DNA of 12,665 bases, taken from NCBI GenBank assembly GCA_946478765.1, contig CAMLDH010000086.1, forward strand, positions 1-12,665. The letters are read 5' to 3'. The DNA is from an uncultured Oxalobacteraceae bacterium. Its GTDB lineage: Bacteria; Pseudomonadota; Gammaproteobacteria; Burkholderiales; Burkholderiaceae. The position numbers were made by a program, and so were the translations under genes. The notes beneath the pieces are model-generated. The model did no database searches. It worked only from the letters and a program-made list of their open reading frames with translations, and was not told the DNA's origin. Shown piece after piece: positions 1-6,358 of the stretch; within the stretch, counting starts at the first letter, position 1, and each line of letters opens with the position of its first letter.

Positions 1-299
1 TGCACCGCCGCCAGTGCCACTGCGCCGGTCAGGTAGTGCTGCGCATCGGATGCCGCTTCTTCACCGAAGCGCCGGTGCATCAGCGCCGATTCGCGTCCTT
101 GCGGCGACACCAGTTTGACGGCGCCCTCGATCAGCAGGTAAACATGATCGGCCGCGGCGCCGGCTTGATAGATGGTTTCACCCGCCGCGAAGCAGCGTGT
201 CGCGATTTGCGGCAGCATCCGCGCCAGGCTCTGGTAATTGCTGCTGCCGAATACCTCGTCGCGCAGCAGATGGTCGATGGCGCCGCTGTCGTCAGTCAT
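1..299 (-). CDS. Cyclic nucleotide-binding (Crp-like cNMP) domain protein, N-terminal 99 residues, 3' end outside window
   Basis: The minus strand from the ATG at 297-299 reads through to the window edge without a stop. The visible part is a cNMP-binding fold: a short helical start (about 1-30), then the beta-roll with FAAGETIYQAGAAADHVYLLIEGAVKLVS (given here in pieces: FAAGETIYQAG at about 37-47 and VYLLIEGAVKLVS shortly after), then a phosphate-cassette-like FGEEAA. The arginine typical of the RxA cassette that binds the cAMP phosphate is not seen (LTGAVALAAV instead), so cyclic nucleotide may not be the ligand. The start overlaps the stop of the upstream TAXI gene by 8 bases (292-299), which indicates translational coupling. 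In such arrangements this domain can be fused to a transport permease, but that part lies outside the window, so the full function is not known. Confidence 0.75.
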   Translation of the reverse strand, partial: MTDDSGAIDHLLRDEVFGSSNYQSLARMLPQIATRCFAAGETIYQAGAAADHVYLLIEGAVKLVSPQGRESALMHRRFGEEAASDAQHYLTGAVALAAV

Positions 300-1650
300 G
301 GGCATCCGCCATTGCGGGGCCGCGCGCGATCCTGGCGCGCGCGTCGGCGATCGCCAGCAGCACGCTATGCGGCAATTGAGGGTTGCCGAGCGTCGCGCCG
401 GCCATGCGCGCCAAGGCGTCGGCCTTGATCGCCGCCAGCCTCGCCAGCAGATCGTCAATTGCATCCGCCGCCGGGGCGCCGCGCGCCGCCAACTGGTCGA
501 ACGCCTTTTCCAGCGCGGCCACCTGACCCAGATGCTCCACGAAGGCAGCGTCATTCGTGGGCGCTTGCTCCGGTTCGGCGGGCACGCCGAGGAACCACTT
601 GACCACCACCAGCACAGTGGAGGCGATCGACAGCAACAGGCCGAACAGCGCCTGGAGCTGGTCCAGCGTTTCGCGGGAAAACGGCGGATTCTTCCTGGCG
701 ATGAACATCTTGGTGCCTTCCGACAGTTCGAAGCCGGAAGGCGCGGTCAACAGGTTCTCGTCCATCTTCATTTTCAGGTGCACTTCCAGCGACGGGCTGA
801 ACAGGCTGTCGAGCACCTTGAAAATCGCGCGCGGCTCGACCTTGTCGCTGGCCACCAGGTGCAGGTTGACGCCGATAGTCTTGATGTCGCTGGCCGGCAC
901 CGGGGGACTCACGTTGTACATGTAGGCCAGGATCTTGCTGTCGGCCACCCAGCCCAGGCGCAGCGCAAGCGAAGCGGGAAACGGGATTTCGAGCAGGCGG
1001 AAGCCGCGCTGCTTGACCAGGTAGTCGGCTACGTCGGATGGCGCAAACGATGTGATGATGACCGCATCGGGCAGCTTGTCGGCGCGCATCGACAGCAGAT
1101 CCTCCGACGCGATATTGGATTCGACGTAATCGATGCCTTCGGTCAGACCGGAGAATTCCAGCACCTGCCTGGCGATCACGCGCGTGCCGCCCATCTTGCT
1201 GCCGAGATTGACCAGCTTGCCGCGCAGGCCGCCGATCTCCTTGATGTCCGGCCGCACCAGCACATGCAGCAGTTCCGGCGCAACCGTGGCCACATGCACC
1301 ACATGCGGATAGCTGTTTTCCAGTCCGCCCTGGATGAATGCCAGATCGAGCTTGCCGGCATCGATCAGCGCCAATGCTTCCTGCGATCCTCCGACCGGCC
1401 GCACGTCGAGCGACACGCCGTGGCTGGCGGCTTCTTCCTGCAGGCTTTTCGCCAGGTAGTGGCGATTGCTCACGATATCGCCGCCGCTGATGGTGAGCGC
1501 ATAATGCCGCGGCATCACGTCGTACGCGAAATAGGCGACCACGCAGAGCAGCGCCAGCAGCAGGCCCACCGCGAGCAGCTTGCGCACCAGAGCATTGCGC
1601 TGCAGTCTTGCCAGGAACTGGGAAAGGATCTTTTCGGCTTCATTGGCCAT
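292..1650 (-). CDS. TAXI-family TRAP-type solute-binding protein, membrane-anchored, with C-terminal helical extension
   Basis: A 452-residue protein. Residues about 24-44 form a non-cleaved N-terminal membrane segment. Residues about 50-325 match the TAXI solute-receptor family: LTISGGDIVSNRHYLAKSL near 52-70, the GGSQEALALIDAGKLDLAFIQGG region (about 87-109) and NLGSKMGGTR at 148-157. A second membrane segment lies at about 334-355 (LFGLLLSIASTVLVVVKWFL), followed by an Ala-rich, probably coiled-coil tail to 452. Classical TAXI proteins are free periplasmic receptors of about 320 residues for TRAP transporters; this one is anchored at both ends of the binding domain, so the tail is probably cytoplasmic. 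It sits 42 bases after the upstream PBP gene and overlaps the next cNMP-domain gene by 8 bases. No TRAP DctQ/DctM-type membrane subunit is visible. Start ATG 1648-1650 has a weak AAAGAG upstream. The ligand is unknown. Confidence 0.85.
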   Translation of the reverse strand: MANEAEKILSQFLARLQRNALVRKLLAVGLLLALLCVVAYFAYDVMPRHYALTISGGDIVSNRHYLAKSLQEEAASHGVSLDVRPVGGSQEALALIDAGKLDLAFIQGGLENSYPHVVHVATVAPELLHVLVRPDIKEIGGLRGKLVNLGSKMGGTRVIARQVLEFSGLTEGIDYVESNIASEDLLSMRADKLPDAVIITSFAPSDVADYLVKQRGFRLLEIPFPASLALRLGWVADSKILAYMYNVSPPVPASDIKTIGVNLHLVASDKVEPRAIFKVLDSLFSPSLEVHLKMKMDENLLTAPSGFELSEGTKMFIARKNPPFSRETLDQLQALFGLLLSIASTVLVVVKWFLGVPAEPEQAPTNDAAFVEHLGQVAALEKAFDQLAARGAPAADAIDDLLARLAAIKADALARMAGATLGNPQLPHSVLLAIADARARIARGPAMADAHD

Positions 1651-1692
1651 GCGCTGCTCTTTCGCTGTTGATTTTTAGTGCGTCGGCGTGCC

Positions 1693-2529
1693 TCAGCACA
1701 CCGGCACCAGACGCTGCTGCTCGACGATTTTCTGGCCTGCAGGGCTGCGTGCAAATGCGACGAACTCGGCGGCCGCGCCCTGCCGTTCGCCGTGCAGCAC
1801 CAGGTACAGCGACTGGGTGTACGGATAACGGCCCGACAGCACCGATGCGCGTGTCGCGATCACGCCATCGACGCCGATATGCACGATGCCGGATAGCCCG
1901 CTGCGGTCTTTCAGCGACACATAGCCGATCGCGAACGGATCGGCCGCCACCTGTTCGGTCAGCTTCTCCGTATTCTCCATTTCGCGCGCATTCACCGCGA
2001 TATCGTCGCCGCCCAGCACCACCTCCTCGACGAACTGGCGCGAGGTCGAGCCGCGCCTGCGCGAGATCACGCGCACCGGAGCGTCGGGGCCGCCGACCTG
2101 CTTCCAGTTGCCGATGGCGCCGGCGAGCAGCGCGCGCACCTGCTCGCGCGACAGCGAGGAGATCGGCGACTTGCTGTTGACGATGAGGGTGATGTCGTTG
2201 CGCGCGACCAGGAAGTTGCGGGTCTGCAGATCGTCTTCCGCCACCAGGAGGTCGCGCTCCATTGCCGCCACATCGAGCGCGCCGCGCTTGAGCGCGATCA
2301 GCCCCGGCAGCGAACCGCCTTTTTCCACCACGATGTCCACCAGCGGATGGGTTTTCGCAAATTCCGCGGCCAGCGCCCGGTTTAAATCAAACATGGTGCG
2401 CGACCCGGCGATCAGCAGCGGCATGCGTTTCGCCCTGACGCGCAAAGGCCATGGAAAGTCGTCGGCGCGCGCAGCGCCGGCGTCGAACACGGAGGCGCAC
2501 AGCGCGGCCAAGAAATGGCGTCGATTCAT
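1693..2529 (-). CDS. PstS-like periplasmic phosphate/anion-binding protein (second of two tandem paralogues)
   Basis: 278 residues from ATG 2527-2529, chosen because GGGAG (2537-2541) lies 7 bases upstream and because it gives a short export signal (MNRRHFLAALCASVFDAGAARA, cut near 22; twin Arg at 3-4 but without the full Tat motif). The mature part is a PBP_like fold: LLIAGSRTMFDLNRALAAEF (38-57), GALDVAAMERDL, the family motif GAIGNWKQVGG (137-147), RGSTSRQF (159-166) and SGRYPYTQSLYLV (232-244). These proteins bind phosphate or a similar oxyanion in the periplasm and usually serve a Pst-type ABC transporter or a signalling role; neither is visible here. The start is 13 bases after the stop of the paralogue at 2543-3376, with the ribosome site in that gap, so they are clearly one operon. 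The N-terminal phosphate loop is degenerate compared with the upstream copy. Confidence 0.85.
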   Translation of the reverse strand: MNRRHFLAALCASVFDAGAARADDFPWPLRVRAKRMPLLIAGSRTMFDLNRALAAEFAKTHPLVDIVVEKGGSLPGLIALKRGALDVAAMERDLLVAEDDLQTRNFLVARNDITLIVNSKSPISSLSREQVRALLAGAIGNWKQVGGPDAPVRVISRRRGSTSRQFVEEVVLGGDDIAVNAREMENTEKLTEQVAADPFAIGYVSLKDRSGLSGIVHIGVDGVIATRASVLSGRYPYTQSLYLVLHGERQGAAAEFVAFARSPAGQKIVEQQRLVPVC

Positions 2530-2542
2530 CGATACGCTCCCA

Positions 2543-3376
2543 TCAATCCAGAGATTCCACGGTGACGATGCCGGCAAAGCGGTTGCGCTTGTTCGGTATG
2601 GAAAAATAGTGGACGAAATCGCGCGCCGCCGCCGACGGCCGGTCGGTCGTGACCAGCATCAACGGCGAACGCAACGGATAGCGGCCGTCGAGCACGGTTT
2701 CGGTGCTGGCGGCGACATCATTGATGCGCAACATCTTGACGCTGGGATCGGCGCCGCCGAAGGCGACGAAGCTGATCGCCAGCGGGTCGGCGGCCACGCG
2801 CCTGACCCGTTCCCCGGTGGCGAGCACGATGCCTTTCGCAGTGTAGGGACCGTCGTCGCCGAGGATCGCTTCCTTCCACGCTTCGGTGATGCCGCCCGAT
2901 GGCGGACCGACAAACACCTTGATCGGCGCGCTCTTGCCGCCGGCATCCTTCCAGTTGACGATGCGGCCGGTGAAGATATGCTTCAACTGGCCGGTGGTGA
3001 GGCTGTCGAGCGGATTGGACGCATGGACGATCGGAACGATCGCGTTATAGGCAGCAGTCACGCTGACCAGCTTGATGCCGCGCCGGGTCATTTCACGTTC
3101 GAGCTCGAGCGGCAACGGGCCGCTGACCAAGCCGACATCCGCGGTGCCGTCCAGCACGGATTTATAGCCGTGCGCGGTACCGCCGGCGCTGACCGCCACC
3201 GTGGCGCCGGGGTGCTCCGTCATGTAGGTCTCGGCGACGCGCTGCGCCATCGGCAGCAAGGTGGTGGAGCCGCGCACATGGACCGCTTGCGAGGCGTCGC
3301 CGCCGGCCGCACCGGCGGCGGGAACGAGCAATAAGGCGCTGATGGCCAACGCGGCGCTGAACAGATATGTCGACAT
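2543..3376 (-). CDS. PstS-like periplasmic phosphate/anion-binding protein (first of two tandem paralogues)
   Basis: 277 residues from ATG 3374-3376. An in-frame extension to 3583 exists but would run across the sigma-70 promoter at 3421-3449, whereas this ATG gives a clean signal peptide (MSTYLFSAALAISALLLVPA, cleavage after AGA near 23) and has GAGG at 3380-3383 upstream. Family signatures are RGSTTLLPMAQ (35-45, the phosphate-binding GST loop), GTADVGLVSGPL, GRIVNWKDAGG (137-147), GPPSGGITEAW (157-167) and DGRYPLRSPLMLV (230-242). It probably binds phosphate or a related oxyanion in the periplasm. It is the promoter-proximal gene of the four-gene minus-strand operon. The matching positions of the NWK and GRYP motifs show that it and the next gene are diverged duplicates. 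No PstCAB permease genes are present in the window. Confidence 0.87.
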   Translation of the reverse strand: MSTYLFSAALAISALLLVPAAGAAGGDASQAVHVRGSTTLLPMAQRVAETYMTEHPGATVAVSAGGTAHGYKSVLDGTADVGLVSGPLPLELEREMTRRGIKLVSVTAAYNAIVPIVHASNPLDSLTTGQLKHIFTGRIVNWKDAGGKSAPIKVFVGPPSGGITEAWKEAILGDDGPYTAKGIVLATGERVRRVAADPLAISFVAFGGADPSVKMLRINDVAASTETVLDGRYPLRSPLMLVTTDRPSAAARDFVHYFSIPNKRNRFAGIVTVESLD

Positions 3377-3420
3377 GAACCTCAAACGCCCCCCAGCGGC
3401 GAAGCCTGAATTATTGCCCG

Positions 3421-3449
3421 ATTGTAACGGTTGGCGCTTGCTGCGTAAA
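3421..3449 (-). promoter_or_regulatory. Sigma-70 promoter of the binding-protein operon
   Basis: Read on the minus strand, TTTACG (3444-3449) and TACAAT (3421-3426) are separated by exactly 17 bases. The -10 has 5 of 6 consensus bases and the -35 has 4 of 6. The start of transcription would be near 3414, about 38 bases before the ATG at 3376. I see no Pho box near it. Confidence 0.6.
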
Positions 3450-3558
3450 TGCGCGCCGTGATTCCCGCAATCTTTTCGGAATCCGGCCATTCGAGAACGA
3501 GGCACGGGGAGCAGATGCGGACACGTCTTGCCTCGCGCGAGGTGAACGATTGTTAGAT

Positions 3559-3586
3559 GGAACCATTTCCTTCGTACCGCCACTCA
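3559..3586 (+). promoter_or_regulatory. hrp box (HrpL ECF-sigma promoter) for the trehalose-phosphate-synthase effector candidate
   Basis: GGAACC (3559-3564) and CCACTCA (3580-3586) are separated by 15 bases, a perfect match to the HrpL consensus GGAACC-N15/16-CCACNNA that drives type III secretion genes in Pseudomonas syringae-type hrp systems, also known from Herbaspirillum. It is on the coding strand 99 bases before the GTG at 3686. Transcription should begin around 3592-3594, so in-frame starts at or before 3557 cannot be translated from this promoter. It is the only such match I found in the window on either strand. A perfect 13-base match at the right spacing and place is unlikely by chance, but HrpL itself is not in the window. 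Confidence 0.85.
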
Positions 3587-3673
3587 TCGGCCCTGATGCC
3601 GCGAAGGGTTGACGTTATCTTTTTTTTATGCGTGAGCCATAGAGAAGACGATCAGTCGCGGAATGTATTTTTT

Positions 3674-3688
3674 GGAGAAATTATTGTG
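3674..3688 (+). promoter_or_regulatory. Shine-Dalgarno and GTG start that decide the N-terminus of the effector candidate
   Basis: GGAG at 3674-3677 lies 8 bases before GTG 3686-3688, which is in frame with the long open frame that begins at 3557. The ATG at 3557 lies inside or ahead of the hrp-box promoter and has only a poorly spaced GAGG (3539-3542). The ATG at 3598 would fall within a few bases of the predicted transcription start. The ATG at 3707 has no good ribosome site. Confidence 0.7.
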
Positions 3689-6178
3689 CGTGCAAGCATT
3701 GGCAGTATGTCAGGCAAATTTTCATATGGAGATGACTCGCTGAGCTCATCGAGTGTAGGTGGGCGTGTAAAAGAATCGGATGCGCCGAGCAGGCGGGCAC
3801 TTGCTCATGACGCTCCAAACACAAAACCGTTACCACTCCAAAATGGGAAAGAATTGATGCCGTCCTTGGCACGCCAAAACAATGCCGCTTCTTCCTCCCA
3901 CTCCACGGCGCGGTGGTACATCGATGAAAAAAAGAACGTCAATTTACGGCGCCTCGTCAAGCAGGTAAAGAACGGCAACTTTGCCGTTCCCATAGCCCCT
4001 CATATCCTGTTGGCGGATGCTACTAAAAACAACATGCAGCAAACGCTGAGGGCGTACCAGGAATTCGATAGCCTGCTCAATGACAAGACAGGCGCCAAGA
4101 ATGCACCGCGATTGCATTTATACAATAGCGTGAAACAGATGTTGGGAGGGTCTGCGCCTCCTAAGACGTTCTGGTGGTCGCGCCAGGAGTGCGATTACGA
4201 TAACGAGTATTTTGGAGCGGAGGAGAAAATTCCGAACCAGTTTTGGGGTGATATCGTCGCACCGAATGCGCAAAAATTGAGTGATGCAGAGGTGACATGC
4301 GAGAGTTTAGCTTTGAAGCTAGATCCCTTCTTTGTTGAACAGACCGCCAAACTCATAAACAAAGGTTCCGCTGAGAGGTCGGAAGCATTCGACGAGCTCA
4401 ATCATGCCATTTGGAATGGCAATTATCCGAGCAAAAAGGAGGACGTGCTAAAGAATCCGCAGAAATTTATTGCCGAAAGCTATAACGCCATCAGTCTTGC
4501 TCTGGGGTGTGTCGGCACTCACATCAGCATTCTCAACCGGCAAATAAGACAACGTGGTGATCCGCTGACGAACGAGGATCGGCAGCAAATTCAAATGACC
4601 GATACCGCTTATAGGAGTACCTGCAGGGTAATGGACGGGCTCTATCGGATAGTGCCAGGAAATGAATCTGCTTCCAAGATGTCGGATGCGGAGGGAAGAA
4701 TGGTCGTCGTATCGAACCGGGTAGCCGACCTGAGTAAACCGCAGGCAGGAGGACTAGCCATCGCATTGGGTGACGTCCTGAACAATACCCCTGCATTGTG
4801 GTTTGGCTCGAGCGGCAAGCCGAGCGGTAAGCCGAGGGGCGAACCGGGCTCGAACAGCATCAAAACGCAACTGTTTGGCAAAACGACGCTCGCAACAGTC
4901 AAGCTAAACTGGCAACAGTACAAAGAATACTATGATGGTTATGCGAATTCGGTCCTTTGGCCAATCTTCCATGGGCTAGTGGGGTTGGCGGAGACGTCGA
5001 ATCCAGAGTACTTCGAGAGCTATATGGAGGTCAACAAGATATTTGCAGCCCAGTTGTTCCCTCTACTGAGGGACGATGATGTCCTGTGGATTCACGATTA
5101 CCACCTTATTCCGCTCGCGCAAGAACTGCGCGCACTGGGCTGCAGGCAGCGGATGGGCTTCTTCAACCATATCCCGATGCCATCGCCTGACGCCTTCAAG
5201 GAAATCCCCCAGCACAGGCAATTGATGGAAGCCCTGTTCTCGAATGACATTATCGGTATGCAGACCGCCAAGGACGTGGAAAATCTTCGCCTGTACGTGG
5301 AGCAGGAGGGTGTCGGGAAGCGGCTTGACAGCCCTCTCGTACAGGCTTTCGGTAGGAAAGCCAGCGTGAAGCATTTCCCTATCGGCATCGACGTCGAGAA
5401 AATCGACAAAATCCTGGAAAGCGCCCCAGGCCCCAAGCGCAACGGGCGAACCATCCTGAAGAAAATAGTCGAGAAATTCCTGGGACGCACCCCAAACCCC
5501 GCGCTCAACGAGCAAACCATCCTGAAGCAAATACACGACGAATCCGGCAAGCGCAAGCTCATCCTCGGCATTGATCGACTGGACTATACGAAGGGCATTC
5601 CCCTGCGCCTTGAAGCCTTTCGCAAGTTGCTTACGGACCATCCCGAGTTGCAAGGAACGGTCACCTTTGTCCAGATCGCAGCGCCGTCACGGACAGATGT
5701 GCCGGCCTATAGCGAGCTGAGCAGGAAGACCAATGAACTGGTGAATGAAATCAACGAGGAGTTTAAAACGGAGACGTGGAAACCTGTGCTGTACTTCAAC
5801 CAGCCGGTGAGCAACAAATCTTTGCCCAAGCTTTATCGTCAAAGCCAAGTGGGCATGGTGACGCCTGTGGCCGACGGAATGAACCTCGTGGCCAAGGAAT
5901 ACATCGCCGCGCAAGATCCGAAAAACCCGGGCGTTCTGGTACTGTCTACGGGAGCGGGGGCTGCGTCTCAACTCAGTGAAGCGCTTTTGGTTCCGCCCAA
6001 CGATTGCCCCGCCACCGCCGAGGCATGCGAAAGAGCGGTGAACATGCCGCTGGAGGAGCGCCAAGAGAGATATGACTCGCTCATAGACAATGTGAGAAAA
6101 AATGGCGTGAGGGGGTGGCAAAAAGATTTCACGAAGTATCTTCTTGGTCCTCTGCCCGAGGTGCCCAAAAAGCAGTAA
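3686..6178 (+). CDS. Trehalose-6-phosphate synthase (GT20, OtsA-like) with 335-residue N-terminal extension; candidate type III secretion effector
   Basis: 830 residues from GTG 3686. Residues 1 to about 335 match nothing I recognise. The first about 75 are rich in Ser, Asn and Ala with no signal peptide, as in type III secretion signals. Residues about 336-830 are a complete GT20 domain, which joins UDP-glucose and glucose-6-phosphate to trehalose-6-phosphate. Visible motifs are VVVSNR (340-345), QAGGLA, IHDYH (469-473), FFNHIP with His495, DRLDYTKG with Arg631 and Lys636, and DGMNLVAKE (730-738). E. coli OtsA has 474 residues, so the catalytic part is full length and probably active. Oddities are FGSSG in place of the usual FGWSG (Ser375 for Trp), a SGKP-type triple repeat at 376-387, and a 22-residue duplication at 576-619. 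There is no OtsB phosphatase nearby. The hrp box at 3559-3586 points to HrpL control. RipTPS of Ralstonia solanacearum is the known example of a type III effector with this activity. Enzyme identity is near certain; effector status is inferred from promoter, N-terminus and context. Confidence 0.9.
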   Translation: MRASIGSMSGKFSYGDDSLSSSSVGGRVKESDAPSRRALAHDAPNTKPLPLQNGKELMPSLARQNNAASSSHSTARWYIDEKKNVNLRRLVKQVKNGNFAVPIAPHILLADATKNNMQQTLRAYQEFDSLLNDKTGAKNAPRLHLYNSVKQMLGGSAPPKTFWWSRQECDYDNEYFGAEEKIPNQFWGDIVAPNAQKLSDAEVTCESLALKLDPFFVEQTAKLINKGSAERSEAFDELNHAIWNGNYPSKKEDVLKNPQKFIAESYNAISLALGCVGTHISILNRQIRQRGDPLTNEDRQQIQMTDTAYRSTCRVMDGLYRIVPGNESASKMSDAEGRMVVVSNRVADLSKPQAGGLAIALGDVLNNTPALWFGSSGKPSGKPRGEPGSNSIKTQLFGKTTLATVKLNWQQYKEYYDGYANSVLWPIFHGLVGLAETSNPEYFESYMEVNKIFAAQLFPLLRDDDVLWIHDYHLIPLAQELRALGCRQRMGFFNHIPMPSPDAFKEIPQHRQLMEALFSNDIIGMQTAKDVENLRLYVEQEGVGKRLDSPLVQAFGRKASVKHFPIGIDVEKIDKILESAPGPKRNGRTILKKIVEKFLGRTPNPALNEQTILKQIHDESGKRKLILGIDRLDYTKGIPLRLEAFRKLLTDHPELQGTVTFVQIAAPSRTDVPAYSELSRKTNELVNEINEEFKTETWKPVLYFNQPVSNKSLPKLYRQSQVGMVTPVADGMNLVAKEYIAAQDPKNPGVLVLSTGAGAASQLSEALLVPPNDCPATAEACERAVNMPLEERQERYDSLIDNVRKNGVRGWQKDFTKYLLGPLPEVPKKQ
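4811..4846 (+). repeat. Three 12-bp imperfect tandem repeats in the GT20 domain
   Basis: Three in-frame units (4811-4822, 4823-4834, 4835-4846) encode SGKP, SGKP, RGEP (residues 376-387). The first two units differ by one base. They lie in the loop directly after the WFG motif that in OtsA helps form the sugar-phosphate site. Confidence 0.85.
5411..5542 (+). repeat. 66-bp imperfect tandem duplication inside the GT20 domain
   Basis: Two in-frame units, 5411-5476 and 5477-5542, encode two related 22-residue segments (residues 576-597 and 598-619). Both contain [IF]-L-x-x-x-P-x-P, an N near the middle and T-I-L-K-[KQ]-I; the stretch ACCATCCTGAAG is identical in both. The pair sits between PIGIDVEKIDK and the DRLDYTKG strand, where E. 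coli OtsA has a shorter helical segment, so it is probably an extra surface helix pair. Confidence 0.85.
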
Positions 6179-6358
6179 CTGGGACGGCTTCCACCGCAAG
6201 CTGCGCCCCGGACGATAGTGCCTCATCTCAAGCGCTCTCTCGAAGAAAGTGAGTAAAGCTCATCGAACTTTATTAACCTCAGTTCTGGATAAGGAAGTTT
6301 CAGAAAGCGCAAAAGCAATCGACTGTCCTGATTTTTCTGGAATGGCATTTGGCATCGG
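6179..6358. other. Intergenic spacer between two convergent genes
   Basis: 180 bases between the synthase stop and the stop of the DUF4157 gene. I looked for a bidirectional terminator hairpin with a T-run and did not find a convincing one on either strand. Nothing else is recognisable. Confidence 0.6.

Noticed and set aside
591..606. Second hrp-box-like pair (GGAACC then CCAC) on the plus strand
   Set aside because: The two halves are only 6 bases apart and lie inside the TAXI gene on the opposite strand.
238..1671. Long plus-strand open frame of 477 codons opposite the TAXI gene
   Set aside because: It is the G+C-rich antisense shadow; its product is full of His, Arg and Gln without any family signature, while the minus strand gives a clear TAXI protein.
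2108..3334. Plus-strand open frame of 408 codons opposite the PstS-like genes
   Set aside because: It crosses two well-supported minus-strand genes and has the composition of an antisense shadow.
3475..3493. Two TTCG motifs upstream of the effector candidate, as in HrpB hrpII or PIP boxes
   Set aside because: They are 11 bases apart, whereas hrpII needs TTCG-N16-TTCG and the PIP box about N15. The HrpL-type box further downstream fits perfectly instead.
5063..5653. Minus-strand open frame of 196 codons opposite the GT20 domain
   Set aside because: The plus strand carries the conserved catalytic motifs here; the antisense frame has no ribosome site or recognisable domain.
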